This document shows positions 7,929-16,954 of a stretch of DNA of 59,750 nucleotides, in pieces. The stretch lies in the NCBI GenBank assembly GCA_004356985.1, contig SMXQ01000008.1, positions 1-59,750 of the forward strand. Direction: 5' to 3'. Origin of the DNA: Alphaproteobacteria bacterium. GTDB lineage: Bacteria > Pseudomonadota > Alphaproteobacteria > SMXQ01. The first letter of the stretch is position 1, and the number at the start of each line of letters is the position of its first letter. The notes below the pieces were generated by a model. That model had not been told where the DNA came from. It saw nothing but the letters and a program-made list of their open reading frames with translations, and did not search any database. The position numbers were made by a program, and so were the translations under genes.

Positions 7929-8954
7929 ATGAAAAGCTGCCGCTCTCTGCCCCTTCTGTTTGCCGCGGCGCTCACGCTCGTGCCCGCGGCGCGGTCGGCG
8001 GCCGCGCCGGACGCCTTCGCGGTCTGGCTCAAGGGCATCTACCAGGAGGGCTTGACCAGGGGTATTTCGAAAAAGACCCTGGAATCGGCCCTGACCGGGC
8101 TGACCCCCATCAAACGGGTGATCAGCCTTGACCGGCACCAACCGGAATTCACCCAGACATTTCGTCAATACGTGGACCAGCGCGCCAACGCCTGGCGCAT
8201 CGAAACCGGCCGCAAGCGCCTGAAAATGCACGGCGACCTGCTGAAGGCCATCGGCAAACGCTATGGGGTGCAGCCTCGATTCATCGTCGCGCTTTGGGGC
8301 ATCGAAACCAATTTCGGCCGGCACACGGGTGGTTTTTCCGTGCTGCGCGCGCTGGCCACCCTGGCCTTCGACGGGCGGCGTTCGGCCTATTTCCGCAAGG
8401 AGTTGTTCAATGCACTTGTGATCGTCGATCAAGGCCATATCACGGCGGCCGAGATGAAGGGCTCATGGGCCGGCGCCATGGGGCAAAACCAGTTCATGCC
8501 GTCGAGCTTCCTCAACTACGCCGTGGACCACGATGGCGACGGGCGCCGGGACATCTGGGGGAGCTTGGGCGACGTCTTCGCCTCGGCCGCCAACTATCTG
8601 CGGCAAGCCGGTTGGCGCGGCGATCAGACCTGGGGCCGCGAAGTCAAGCTGCCGCCGAGCTTCGACCAAAGCCTCGCCGGGCTCATGCCGAAGTCGCGGC
8701 CCAAGGGATGCCGGGCCCTGGCAAAGCTTTCGGTGGCCAAAACACTGCCTGAATGGCAGGCGCTCGGCATCCGCCGCCTCGACGGCAGCGCACTGCCCGC
8801 CCGGCCCCTCAAGGCGTCGCTGGCTCTGCCCGACGGTCCCGGCGGCCCGGCCTTGCTGGTCTACCAAAACTTTCGGGCGACGCTGTCTTGGAATTGCTCG
8901 CTGTCATTCGCCGCCGCGGTGGGGACCCTTGCCGACCGGGTCGGGCGGCGATAG
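7929..8954 (+). CDS. lytic murein transglycosylase (MltB-like)
   Basis: A 341-residue periplasmic enzyme that cleaves peptidoglycan glycan strands. A signal peptide covers residues 1 to about 26 (Ala-rich end, no lipobox Cys). The MltB/SLT domain contains the catalytic Glu126 in ALWGIETNFG, then GSWAGAMGQNQFMPSSF and the DHDGDGRRDIW segment typical of MltB. The family's usual length is about 330-400. The ATG at 7929 follows GGAGCCCGCC. It heads a + strand run with the RlpA-like and D,D-carboxypeptidase genes, forming a peptidoglycan-remodelling group. The C-terminal peptidoglycan-binding domain of some relatives is not obvious here. Confidence 0.9.
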   Translation: MKSCRSLPLLFAAALTLVPAARSAAAPDAFAVWLKGIYQEGLTRGISKKTLESALTGLTPIKRVISLDRHQPEFTQTFRQYVDQRANAWRIETGRKRLKMHGDLLKAIGKRYGVQPRFIVALWGIETNFGRHTGGFSVLRALATLAFDGRRSAYFRKELFNALVIVDQGHITAAEMKGSWAGAMGQNQFMPSSFLNYAVDHDGDGRRDIWGSLGDVFASAANYLRQAGWRGDQTWGREVKLPPSFDQSLAGLMPKSRPKGCRALAKLSVAKTLPEWQALGIRRLDGSALPARPLKASLALPDGPGGPALLVYQNFRATLSWNCSLSFAAAVGTLADRVGRR

Positions 8955-8971
8955 ATTGCCCGCGTCACAAC

Positions 8972-9991
8972 ATGAGGCGGAAACGTAACAAGGTGATGCC
9001 TTTGGTCCTGAAATTCGGCGCGATGGTCACCGCCCTGGCGCTGCTCGGCGCTTGCTCGGAAACCCAGCTGGTAATTCACGCGGCGAAAAAAATCGCCCGC
9101 GACACCACCGCCCCGGCGCCTCGGGGCATCTACAAGATCGGCAAGCCCTATAAGATCGGCAGCGTGTGGTATTACCCGTCGGTGGATTACCGCTACCAGG
9201 AAACCGGTATCGCTTCCTGGTACGGCCCCAAATTCCATGGAAAAACAACCGCCAACGGCGAGCGGTTCGATCAAAACAACATCTCCGCCGCCCACCGAAC
9301 CCTACCGCTGCCGAGCATGGTCCGGGTGACCAACCTGGAGAACGGGCGCGCACTTCGGGTCCTGGTCAACGACCGTGGCCCCTTCGCCCATGGACGCATC
9401 ATCGATCTTTCGCGGCGCGCGGCGCAGCTTCTGGGATTCATCGCCAACGGCACCGCCAAGGTCCGCGTCGAGATCATCGCCGATGAAAGCCGCCGGCTCG
9501 CCCTGTCGTACGGACGCGGGGCGGGGCAGGTGCAGATCGCCCGGGCCGGCAAGGGGACCCATCATGGGTTGCCCGGCAACCCGACCATCCGCCCGGCGCC
9601 GCGGGTCGCCGTCACCAGGGCCCCGTTGCCCGCGGCGGGCGGCGGCGGTTCATCACCCGCCGCGCCGCGGCCGGCCGCCGCCGCCGCGAAATCGCCGGTG
9701 CGGACCGCCAGCGCCAAACCGCAAACCGACGGGCGAATCATCCAACAAGCCATCGGCGCGGCGCGGATGTATATCCAGGCCGGAACCTTCGCCCAATACA
9801 CCAACGCCAATCGCCTGAGGGCCCGGCTCTCGGTGCTTGGACCGACCAATATCCTCGCCATCATCAACCGCACTCAGCAGATGTTCCGGGTTCGCATCGG
9901 CCCCATCGATGATCTCAAGCGCGCCGATGGCATACTGGAACAGATGATCGGCGCGGGCTTCACCGATGCGCGGCTCATCGTCGACCGCTGA
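8972..9991 (+). CDS. rlpA: septal ring lytic transglycosylase RlpA-like lipoprotein with SPOR domain
   Basis: A protein of about 339 residues. The lipoprotein signal has lipobox LLGAC about 27 residues in. The RlpA double-psi beta-barrel follows, with the motifs GIASWYGPKFHGKTTANGE and VLVNDRGPFAHGRIIDLS. A Pro/Ala-rich linker then leads to a C-terminal SPOR domain (MYIQAGTFAQ...FRVRIGPI) that binds denuded peptidoglycan at the division site. The ATG at 8972 is used; ATG 8996, in the same frame, gives an equally plausible signal peptide. The ORF track extension back to 8753 overlaps the mltB-like gene and is rejected. It is followed closely by the D,D-carboxypeptidase gene. Confidence 0.88.
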   Translation: MRRKRNKVMPLVLKFGAMVTALALLGACSETQLVIHAAKKIARDTTAPAPRGIYKIGKPYKIGSVWYYPSVDYRYQETGIASWYGPKFHGKTTANGERFDQNNISAAHRTLPLPSMVRVTNLENGRALRVLVNDRGPFAHGRIIDLSRRAAQLLGFIANGTAKVRVEIIADESRRLALSYGRGAGQVQIARAGKGTHHGLPGNPTIRPAPRVAVTRAPLPAAGGGGSSPAAPRPAAAAAKSPVRTASAKPQTDGRIIQQAIGAARMYIQAGTFAQYTNANRLRARLSVLGPTNILAIINRTQQMFRVRIGPIDDLKRADGILEQMIGAGFTDARLIVDR

Positions 9992-10070
9992 TGAAGGAAG
10001 ATGGAAAATATTCTCCGCGCCACTGGCCACTATCATCGTTGACCGCAAAACAAGCAAAGACCCCGGCACC

Positions 10071-11234
10071 ATGACCCGATCGAGACTTTTCAACACCATC
10101 GCCGTCCCCGCGGCCTCCGCGTTCCTCGCCTGGTTGCTCGCCGTCGCGCCGTTCGCCCCGGCGGCGGCCATCGAGACCAGCGCCAAGCAGGCCATCATGA
10201 TCGATGCCGAAACCGGAACCGTGCTGTTGGCCAAGAACCCCGACCAACCGGTGCCGCCGTCATCCATGAGCAAGATGATGACCGTGTACATGGTGTTTGA
10301 AAGGCTGAAGGAAGAGACCCTTTCCATGGACGACACCTTCGTGGTCAGCCGCAAGGCTTGGAAACGGGGCGGTTCCAAAATGTTCGTCGGGGTGGGCAAG
10401 AGCGTATCGGTGTCGGACTTGCTCAGGGGCGTGATCGTGCAGTCGGGCAACGACGCGTCCATCGTCATTGCCGAAGGACTCGCGGGGGACGAAAAGTCGT
10501 TCGCCGTCAAAATGAATCAAAAAGCCCGGGAGATCGGCCTGACTAACAGCACCTTCAAGAATGCGTCGGGATGGCCCGACGAAGGCCATCTCATGTCGGT
10601 GCGGGATATCGCCATCCTGTCGCGGAGGACGATCAGCGATTTCCCCGAATACTACAAAATCTATTCGGAAAAGACCTTTACCTACAACGGCATCCGCCAG
10701 GGCAATCGTAACCCGCTTCTCTACCGAAACATCGGCGCCGACGGGCTCAAGACCGGGCACACCAAAGCGGCCGGATACGGCCTTGCGGCATCGGCCCAAC
10801 GCGACGGCCGCAGGCTGATCCTGGTGCTCAACGGCTTGCCCACCACCCGCGTGCGGTCGGCCGAGTCCCATCGCCTGATGGCCTGGGGCTTTAGGGAATT
10901 CAGAAATTTCAAACTCTTCCGCAAGGGCGACACGGTGGATGAGGCGCAGGTCTGGCTCGGCAAGGACGAGACCGTGCCCCTGATGGTGGACCGGGACGTG
11001 ACCCTCACCTTGCCGCGCCGCGCCCGGCGCAAGGCCAAGGTCAAGGTGGTCTATACCGGCCCCATCCCCGCACCCATCGCCAAGGGCGCGGTGATCGCCA
11101 CCCTCACCATCACCGCCCCCGACGTGCCAACCGTTCGCATTCCACTGAGGGCGGGGAAGGGCGTCGAAAGGCTGGGTCTCATGGGCCGGCTTTCGGCGAG
11201 TCTGCGCTATCTGCTCTGGGGCTCTCTGAAGTAA
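10071..11234 (+). CDS. serine-type D-Ala-D-Ala carboxypeptidase (PBP5/6 type)
   Basis: A 387-residue low-molecular-weight penicillin-binding protein that trims the terminal D-Ala from peptidoglycan stem peptides. The signal peptide (about 1-33) ends in an Ala-rich site before IETSAKQ. All three active-site motifs are visible: SxxK (Ser65-Met-Ser-Lys68), SGN (125-127) and KTG (227-229). The C-terminal domain (about 285-387) matches the PBP5_C region, with a hydrophobic end LSASLRYLLWGSLK that could anchor it to the inner membrane. The ATG at 10071 gives the proper signal peptide; the longer frame from 9966 overlaps rlpA. tmk starts 15 bases downstream. Confidence 0.9.
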   Translation: MTRSRLFNTIAVPAASAFLAWLLAVAPFAPAAAIETSAKQAIMIDAETGTVLLAKNPDQPVPPSSMSKMMTVYMVFERLKEETLSMDDTFVVSRKAWKRGGSKMFVGVGKSVSVSDLLRGVIVQSGNDASIVIAEGLAGDEKSFAVKMNQKAREIGLTNSTFKNASGWPDEGHLMSVRDIAILSRRTISDFPEYYKIYSEKTFTYNGIRQGNRNPLLYRNIGADGLKTGHTKAAGYGLAASAQRDGRRLILVLNGLPTTRVRSAESHRLMAWGFREFRNFKLFRKGDTVDEAQVWLGKDETVPLMVDRDVTLTLPRRARRKAKVKVVYTGPIPAPIAKGAVIATLTITAPDVPTVRIPLRAGKGVERLGLMGRLSASLRYLLWGSLK

Positions 11235-11249
11235 CGCGGCGGCAAGCCG

Positions 11250-11909
11250 GTGAGCGAGATTCGACGGGGCAAGTTGATCACCCTGGAAGGGGGCGAAGGG
11301 GTGGGAAAGTCAACCCAATCGAAACGCTTGGCCGAATTCCTGGAAGATCGTGGGATCACCGTCTTGCGCACGCGCGAGCCGGGTGGCTCCGAGGGGGGCG
11401 AACAAATCCGCAGGCTTCTGGTGGAGGGCGCTCCCGGCCGCTGGACACCGCTCAGCGAAGCCTTCCTGTACGCCGCCGCCCGCGCCGACCACGTCGCCCA
11501 CCTGATCGAACCGGCCCTGGCCGAGGGGCGCTGGGTGATCTCTGATCGATTCACCGATTCCACCCTGGCCTATCAGGGATTCGGCCTGGGCCTGCCGCTC
11601 GACGCGGTGGCGCAAATCAATGCCCTGGCGGTGGGCGAACTCAAGCCCGATTTGACCTTCATCCTCGATCTCCCCGTGGGCGACGGCCTGGCCCGCGCCC
11701 GCGCCCGCGCCCATGACGGCCATGAGTCCGCCCGTGAAGACCGCTATGAACGCATGGACGAAAGCTTCCACCAAAGGCTGCGCGAGGGGTTTCTCACCAT
11801 CGCGCGGAACGCGCCCGAGCGTTGCGTCGTCATCGACACCGCCCGGACGGTCGACCAAGTGGCGCGCGTGATCAGTGTCACGGCCGCAGAAAGGCTGATC
11901 GCGCCATGA
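11250..11909 (+). CDS. tmk: thymidylate kinase
   Basis: A 219-residue dTMP kinase (dTMP + ATP to dTDP + ADP), needed for dTTP supply. The P-loop EGGEGVGKST lies at about 13-22. The DR-x motif appears as REPGGSEGGEQIRRLL, and WVISDRFTDSTLAYQG contains the conserved DRF. The lid region is LARARARAHDGHESAREDRYE. The start is a GTG at 11250 with GGCAAGCCGG upstream. The stop overlaps the holB start in ATGA, so the two are translationally coupled. The tmk-holB-metG order is the common alphaproteobacterial arrangement. Confidence 0.93.
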   Translation: MSEIRRGKLITLEGGEGVGKSTQSKRLAEFLEDRGITVLRTREPGGSEGGEQIRRLLVEGAPGRWTPLSEAFLYAAARADHVAHLIEPALAEGRWVISDRFTDSTLAYQGFGLGLPLDAVAQINALAVGELKPDLTFILDLPVGDGLARARARAHDGHESAREDRYERMDESFHQRLREGFLTIARNAPERCVVIDTARTVDQVARVISVTAAERLIAP

Positions 11910-13036
11910 CCGCTGCCGCGCCCCAAGAGGGCGACCGCCGGGCCCCGAACCCGCGCGCCAACCCCGAGCTTTTGGGCCATGGGCGGGCGGAATCGATCCT
12001 CATGGAGGCGGCGCGGTCCGGGCGCATGCATCACGCCTGGCTGTTGACCGGCCCCAAGGGCATCGGCAAGGCGACCCTGGCCCATCGGTTCTCGCGCTGG
12101 CTTCTCGCCGGTCGCGCGCAAGGAGGCCCGCCGGACGGGTTGTCCGGCGCGGATTCGGCCCCCGGAGATGGGCTCTGGCTCGATCCCGCCGACCCCTTGT
12201 TCCAGCGTATCGCCGCCGGTGGGCACGCCGACCTGCTCACCGTGCAGCGCGAACTCGACGATGCCGGCAAGCGCCTGCGCACGGAGATCGTCGCCGCCGA
12301 CATTCGCAAGGTGGCGGGCTTCCTATCCCTGACCGCGGCGGAAGGCGGCTGGCGGGTGGTGGTGATCGACGGCGCCGAGGACATGAACCGCCATGCCGCC
12401 AATGCGCTTCTCAAGACGCTGGAGGAACCGCCGGCGCGAACCGTATTGCTGTTGGTGAGCCACGCACCGGGGCGGCTGCTGGCCACCATACGATCGCGTT
12501 GCCGCAAGCTGGCCCTGGCGCCCTTGAATGATGCCACGGTCGCCGGCCTGCTCCACGACACCCGGCCCGATCTCGGCGGGGAAGAGGTAAAGGCGTTGAC
12601 CGCCATGGGCGAGGGCTCCATCGGCCGTGCGCTCGGCCTGGCCGATGCCGGCGGCGTGGCGCTTTATGAGGAAATGCTGGGCCTCATCGGCGCTTTGCCC
12701 AACACCGACGCGGCGCGGCTCCACGGGGTGGCCGACGCCATCGCCCGCAGCCGGCCGGAACCCGGCGCCACCGCGGCCTTCGATGTCTTCACCGACCTGC
12801 TGGGCTGGTGGATCGCGCGCCTGGTGCGGGCGCGGGCCACCGGCGTGGTCCCGGCGGAACTGGCGCCCGGTGAAAGCGCGGTGATCGCACGGCTTTCGAC
12901 CATCGGCAACCTTGATCAATGGGTTGAGGTATGGGAAAAGATCAACCGCCTGTTTGGCCGCGCCCGAAGCGTCAACCTCGACCGCAAGCAGGTGTTGCTC
13001 AACGCATTTTTCGCTCTCGCGCGCATCGGCTCCTGA
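11906..13036 (+). CDS. holB: DNA polymerase III delta' subunit
   Basis: A 376-residue clamp-loader subunit. The AAA+ fold is visible as AWLLTGPKGIGKATLAHRF (Walker A), VVVIDGAEDMNRHAANALLKTLEEPP (Walker B with the conserved sensor region) and LLLVSHAPGRLLATIRSRCR (sensor 1 / SRC motif). The zinc-binding Cys cluster of enterobacterial delta' is not seen, which is common in Alphaproteobacteria. The ATG at 11906 overlaps the tmk stop. The in-frame extension to 11822 is discarded because it lies inside tmk. metG follows after 34 bases. Confidence 0.9.
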   Translation: MTAAAPQEGDRRAPNPRANPELLGHGRAESILMEAARSGRMHHAWLLTGPKGIGKATLAHRFSRWLLAGRAQGGPPDGLSGADSAPGDGLWLDPADPLFQRIAAGGHADLLTVQRELDDAGKRLRTEIVAADIRKVAGFLSLTAAEGGWRVVVIDGAEDMNRHAANALLKTLEEPPARTVLLLVSHAPGRLLATIRSRCRKLALAPLNDATVAGLLHDTRPDLGGEEVKALTAMGEGSIGRALGLADAGGVALYEEMLGLIGALPNTDAARLHGVADAIARSRPEPGATAAFDVFTDLLGWWIARLVRARATGVVPAELAPGESAVIARLSTIGNLDQWVEVWEKINRLFGRARSVNLDRKQVLLNAFFALARIGS

Positions 13037-13070
13037 GCGGCGGCACCATCATCTAAGAAGGATCACAAGC

Positions 13071-14630
13071 ATGGCGGGGGAGCCCTTTTACGTCACGACG
13101 CCGATTTATTACGTCAACGACGTGCCCCATATCGGCCACGCCTACACGACCCTGGCCTGCGACGCCCTGGCCCGCTTCATGCGCCTCGACGGGCGTGACG
13201 TCTTGTTCCTCACCGGCACCGACGAACACGGCCAGAAAGTGGAAAAAGCGGCCCAGGAACTAGGCATCGCGCCCCAAGAATTGGCCGACCGGAATTCCGC
13301 TAAATTCCGCAAACTGGCCGCCGACATGGGCTATACCAACGACGATTTCATCCGCACCACCGAAGGGCGCCACCTCAAGGCGGTGCAACACCTCTGGCGC
13401 ATTTTGCGCGAACGGGACGAGATTTATCTCGGCACCTATGCCGGGTGGTATTCGGTCCGCGACGAGGCGTTTTTCAATGAATCGGAGCTGATCAAGGGTG
13501 AGAACGGCAAGCTCATCGCGCCCACCGGCACCGGCGCCGAGGTCGAATGGGTCGAGGGGCCGAGCTATTTCTTCCGCCTCGCCGCCTGGCAGGACAGGCT
13601 GCTCGAATTCTATCACCGGAACCCCGATTTCATCGCCCCCGAAAGCCGGCGCAACGAGGTGCTGAGTTTCGTCAAGGGCGGGCTGCAGGACCTGTCGGTC
13701 TCGCGCACCAGTTTCAAATGGGGCGTGCCGGTGCCCGACGATCCCGACCACGTGATGTATGTCTGGCTCGACGCCTTGACCAATTACCTGACCGCCGTGG
13801 GATATCCCGACACGGAATCCGAGGCCTTCACGACCTATTGGCCCGCCGACCTGCACATGGTGGGCAAGGACATCCTGCGCTTCCACGCGGTCTTCTGGCC
13901 GGCGTTCCTGCTGGCCGCCGGGATCGAGCCGCCCCAGCGGGTCTTCGCCCATGGCTGGTGGACCAACGAGGGACAGAAGATTTCCAAGTCGCTCGGCAAC
14001 GTCATCGACCCCACCGCCCTGGTCGCCGAATACGGGCTCGACCAGGTCCGCTATTTCCTGCTGCGCGAGGTGCCGTTCGGCAATGACGGCGATTTTTCCC
14101 GCGCCGCCATGGTCCAGCGTATCAACGGCGACCTCGCCAACGGCATCGGCAACCTCGCCCAGCGCACGCTGACCCTGATCCAGAGGAACTGCGAGGCCAA
14201 GATTCCCCAAGGCGGGGATTCCTCGGACGGCGACAGCGACCTGAGGCGCGCCTGCGGCCCAAGCCTGCTCGCCGCCATGCGCCAGAACATGGAACAACAA
14301 CGCTTTCACATGGCGCTCCAGGAATTCATGTCCGCGGTGAGTGCGGCCGATGCCTATATCACCGCCAACGAGCCCTGGGCGTTGAAGAAAACCGATCCCC
14401 ATCGCATGTCGGCGGTGCTCTATACCCTCGCCGAGGCGATCCGGACCCTGGCCATATTGGCCCAGCCGTTCATTCCCGATGCCGCGTCGCGGCTGTTGGA
14501 TCAACTGGCGGTGCCCGAGGGCAAGCGAAATTTTTCCCAAATCGAGGGCGAGGGGGCGCTGACCCCGGGCACCGATCTCCCCAAGCCCGAGGGCATTTTC
14601 CCCCGCCACGTGCAGCCCTCCGGCGCCTGA
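13071..14630 (+). CDS. metG: methionyl-tRNA synthetase
   Basis: A 519-residue class I aminoacyl-tRNA synthetase that charges tRNA-Met. The HIGH motif is HIGH at 20-23 (NDVPHIGHAYTT) and the KMSKS-loop equivalent is QKISKSLGN near residue 303. The anticodon-binding helical domain follows (DLANGIGNLAQRTL). The shorter form without a C-terminal EMAP/tRNA-binding domain is typical of this group. AAGAAGGATCACAAGC gives a good ribosome-binding site for the ATG at 13071; the ORF track's start at 12912 lies inside holB. In related genomes tatD usually follows directly, but here two extra genes intervene. Confidence 0.93.
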   Translation: MAGEPFYVTTPIYYVNDVPHIGHAYTTLACDALARFMRLDGRDVLFLTGTDEHGQKVEKAAQELGIAPQELADRNSAKFRKLAADMGYTNDDFIRTTEGRHLKAVQHLWRILRERDEIYLGTYAGWYSVRDEAFFNESELIKGENGKLIAPTGTGAEVEWVEGPSYFFRLAAWQDRLLEFYHRNPDFIAPESRRNEVLSFVKGGLQDLSVSRTSFKWGVPVPDDPDHVMYVWLDALTNYLTAVGYPDTESEAFTTYWPADLHMVGKDILRFHAVFWPAFLLAAGIEPPQRVFAHGWWTNEGQKISKSLGNVIDPTALVAEYGLDQVRYFLLREVPFGNDGDFSRAAMVQRINGDLANGIGNLAQRTLTLIQRNCEAKIPQGGDSSDGDSDLRRACGPSLLAAMRQNMEQQRFHMALQEFMSAVSAADAYITANEPWALKKTDPHRMSAVLYTLAEAIRTLAILAQPFIPDAASRLLDQLAVPEGKRNFSQIEGEGALTPGTDLPKPEGIFPRHVQPSGA

Positions 14631-14710
14631 CACCTGTGCGGGGTCGGGCCTCCCTTTCGACCCCGAGGTATCCCCCAACACGGGCAGTCCTTTAGGACTC
14701 CTTTACTTCT

Positions 14711-14739
14711 TTGACAGATACCCTTGGGGGCTGAAATTC
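14711..14739 (+). promoter_or_regulatory. possible sigma-70 promoter for the Sel1 lipoprotein gene
   Basis: A perfect TTGACA (14711-14716) is followed after 17 bases by AAATTC (14734-14739), a weak -10. It lies about 85 bases upstream of the Sel1 gene and downstream of metG, where a new transcript is plausible. The -10 match is poor, so this is tentative. Confidence 0.3.
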
Positions 14740-14824
14740 CGCGGGTCATGGGCACAAACCGCACCGTTCCCAGGGCCCCTAGGGTAAACTCTTGCAGTGC
14801 ACCGCTTTCCCTTGGAAAGGCCCT

Positions 14825-15850
14825 ATGTTGAGACGACTCACCGCCGTATTCGCGCTGGCGCTCCTGGTTCTCGCGTCATGCGATTCGGGGGATTACGATT
14901 TCGGCCGCGGCCAGGCCGCCTTCGAGAAAGGCGATTACGAGGCCGCGCTGGACCAATGGCGCCCCCTGGCCGAGCAGGGCGACGCCAAGGCCCAGTACCG
15001 GCTCGCCCTCATGCTGGCCAAGGGCCAGGGGGTCGAGCGAAATATCGCAGAATCGTTGAAGCTGCTGCACGGCGCGGCGGCCAAGGGCCACGCGGCGGCG
15101 CAATACCAACTGGCGCGTATTTACGCCGAAGGGCGGGGCGTCAAGAAGGACGGCGCCAAGGCGGCAAAATTCATGCGCATGACCGCCGAGCAAGGCAATT
15201 CCCAGGCCCAGTTCGCGCTCGCCTCAATCTATTTCGACGGCAGGGGGGTCAAACGCGACACCGCGGAGGCGGCGATCTGGTACCGCAAGGCCGCCGATCT
15301 CGGCGACGCCAAGGCGCAGCACAAGCTGGCTAAGATGTATGCCGGGGGGCTCGGCGTCTCCTGGGACTATTCTCAGGCTGCAAATTGGTATCGCTTGGCC
15401 GCCCAACAGGGGCACGCCGGATCCCAATTTGAACTCGGCGTCCTCAACGAGAACGGCCAGGGCGTGAGCAAGGACTTCACATTAGCCGCCGAGTGGTACG
15501 GCAAATCCGCCCGCCAAGACCATGCGGCGGCGCAGTACCGGCTCGGCGAGTTGCTGGCCCAGGGCAGGGGCTTGCGGAGGGATCTCGTGGCGGCGGTGCA
15601 ATGGTACCGCAAGGCCGCGGCGCAGGAACACCCCGCGGCCCATACCGCGTTGGGGCGGCATGCCGCCCAGGGCCTGGGCACCGCCAAGGACGACACCAGG
15701 GCCTATATGTGGTTCGCCCTGGCCACCATCCTCGGCGACAAGGCGGCCGCGAGATCCCAGGAAAAACTGGCGCGAGGGATGACCCCGGATCAGATTTCCA
15801 AGGCACGGACCCTAACCTGGAAGCATCTCCAAGAGCAGAAAAAGAACTGA
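14825..15850 (+). CDS. Sel1-repeat (TPR-like) lipoprotein
   Basis: A 341-residue protein. An N-terminal lipoprotein signal (MLRRLTAVFALALLVLASC) has its lipobox Cys at about residue 19. About seven Sel1-like 36-residue repeats follow, with the recurring pattern A..QY.LA..YA.G.GV..D...A..W...AA..G. Such proteins act as helical scaffolds in the envelope or in protein-protein interactions. The ATG at 14825 (GGAAAGG upstream) gives the clean lipoprotein signal; the ORF track start at 14792 adds eleven residues that would spoil it. No partner is obvious. It sits with the lyase gene between metG and tatD. Confidence 0.85.
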   Translation: MLRRLTAVFALALLVLASCDSGDYDFGRGQAAFEKGDYEAALDQWRPLAEQGDAKAQYRLALMLAKGQGVERNIAESLKLLHGAAAKGHAAAQYQLARIYAEGRGVKKDGAKAAKFMRMTAEQGNSQAQFALASIYFDGRGVKRDTAEAAIWYRKAADLGDAKAQHKLAKMYAGGLGVSWDYSQAANWYRLAAQQGHAGSQFELGVLNENGQGVSKDFTLAAEWYGKSARQDHAAAQYRLGELLAQGRGLRRDLVAAVQWYRKAAAQEHPAAHTALGRHAAQGLGTAKDDTRAYMWFALATILGDKAAARSQEKLARGMTPDQISKARTLTWKHLQEQKKN

Positions 15851-15972
15851 TCGGCGCCTTCGTTTCAAGCGTTACATCAGGTCACCACGGCCCCGCCCTC
15901 CATGGGGCGGCGGCTATGGTATCCTTTGTGGCGCGCCGGCCAGCCGGGCCAAAAGCGCCGGGGAGGACAGCC

Positions 15973-16821
15973 ATGACGACACAGGCGGAAAAGGCCGAAC
16001 GCTTCGCCGCCTTGCATCGGCGGCCCGGCATCCTGGTGCTGCCCAATGCCTATGACGCCGCCAGCGCCGCCATCTTCGCCGATGCCGGGTTCAAGGCGAT
16101 CGCCACCACCAGCGGCGGCTGTGCCTTTTCCCTCGGCTTCCGTGACGGCGAGCACATCACCCGCGACGCCATGGCGGCCATCGTCGCGCGCATCTGCGCC
16201 GCCGTCGATCTGCCGGTGAGCGCGGACATGGAGGCCGGATACGGCGCCACCCCGGAAGCCGTCGCCGATACCGTCCGCGCGACCATCGCCGCCGGCGCGG
16301 TGGGCATCAACATCGAAGACAGCACCAAGACGGGCCCCCGGGAGCTGCTCGAATTCGATTTGGCGGTCGCGCGAATCCGCGCCGCCCGCACGGCGGCATC
16401 GGATGCCGGGCTTGCCATGGTGATCAACGGGCGCACCGATGTTTATTCGGTGGCCAGCGGACCGGTGGGCGGCGGGGGAGGGGCGGCCCTGTTCCATGAA
16501 GCGAGTCGCCGGGCCAACGCCTATCTCGAGGCGGGCGCCGATTGCGCCTTCATCATCGGCGCCCGCGACGGTGAACTGATCGGCCGGCTTGCCGCGGCCA
16601 TCCATGGGCCGCTCAACGTCCTTGCCGGGGCCGGCTCGCCATCGGTGGCCGAATTGGAAGCTCTCGGCGTCAAGCGGGTGACGGTGGGCAGCGGCTTCGC
16701 CAAGGCCGCCTTGACCGTGGTGAAAAAAGGCGCCGAGGAACTGCGGGACAAGGGGACCTTCGAGTTCACCCGCGGCGCCCTGGGCCAGGCCGATATCCAC
16801 CGCATCCTGGGCGGCGGCTAG
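15973..16821 (+). CDS. isocitrate lyase / PEP mutase superfamily protein
   Basis: A 282-residue TIM-barrel enzyme of the ICL/PEPM superfamily, whose members cleave or form C-C or P-C bonds in 2-methylisocitrate, oxaloacetate, carboxy-PEP and similar acids. Visible motifs: LVLPNAYDAASA near the N-terminus, SADMEAGYG (metal-binding Asp/Glu), GINIEDS and VINGRTDVY. The KKCGH loop of true isocitrate lyases is absent, so it is not AceA. The start is the ATG at 15973 with GGGAGGAC upstream. Its TAG stop lies inside a CTAG-ended palindromic repeat (16818-16866). The substrate is unknown. Confidence 0.82.
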   Translation: MTTQAEKAERFAALHRRPGILVLPNAYDAASAAIFADAGFKAIATTSGGCAFSLGFRDGEHITRDAMAAIVARICAAVDLPVSADMEAGYGATPEAVADTVRATIAAGAVGINIEDSTKTGPRELLEFDLAVARIRAARTAASDAGLAMVINGRTDVYSVASGPVGGGGGAALFHEASRRANAYLEAGADCAFIIGARDGELIGRLAAAIHGPLNVLAGAGSPSVAELEALGVKRVTVGSGFAKAALTVVKKGAEELRDKGTFEFTRGALGQADIHRILGGG

Positions 16822-16866
16822 AGCATTTTCCAACCAAATTGAATCCATTTGGTTGGAAAGTTCTCT
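16818..16866. repeat. CTAG-ended palindromic repeat, also the stop codon of the lyase gene
   Basis: A perfect 12-bp inverted repeat (TTCCAACCAAAT at 16828-16839, ATTTGGTTGGAA at 16847-16858) surrounds a 7-base loop. Imperfect pairing extends outward (AGAGCATTTTCC against GGAAAGTTCTCT). The left end CTAG (16818-16821) contains the TAG stop of the lyase gene. The inner AAATTGA...CCATTTG core is shared with the terminal arms of the element at 21247-21513, which also begin CTAGAG. It lacks a T-tract, so it is probably a dispersed repeat rather than a terminator. Confidence 0.65.
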
Positions 16867-16954
16867 TGGCCCACTTGCCCTTGCCTTTGGGCGTGCATCG
16901 GCGGGCGGAGTTGCTAAACTCCGGCGCGACCGGAGACCCAAGGAAAGACCAACA

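Noticed and set aside
6210-8438. ORF track frame extending the amidohydrolase to 742 residues
   Set aside because: The extra N-terminal part overlaps the mltB-like gene on the other strand, has no conserved motifs, and the family begins at MPFDQTDSR.
16828-16858. 12-bp stem-loop as a Rho-independent terminator of the lyase gene
   Set aside because: No T-tract follows on either strand, and the arms match the dispersed CTAG palindrome family.
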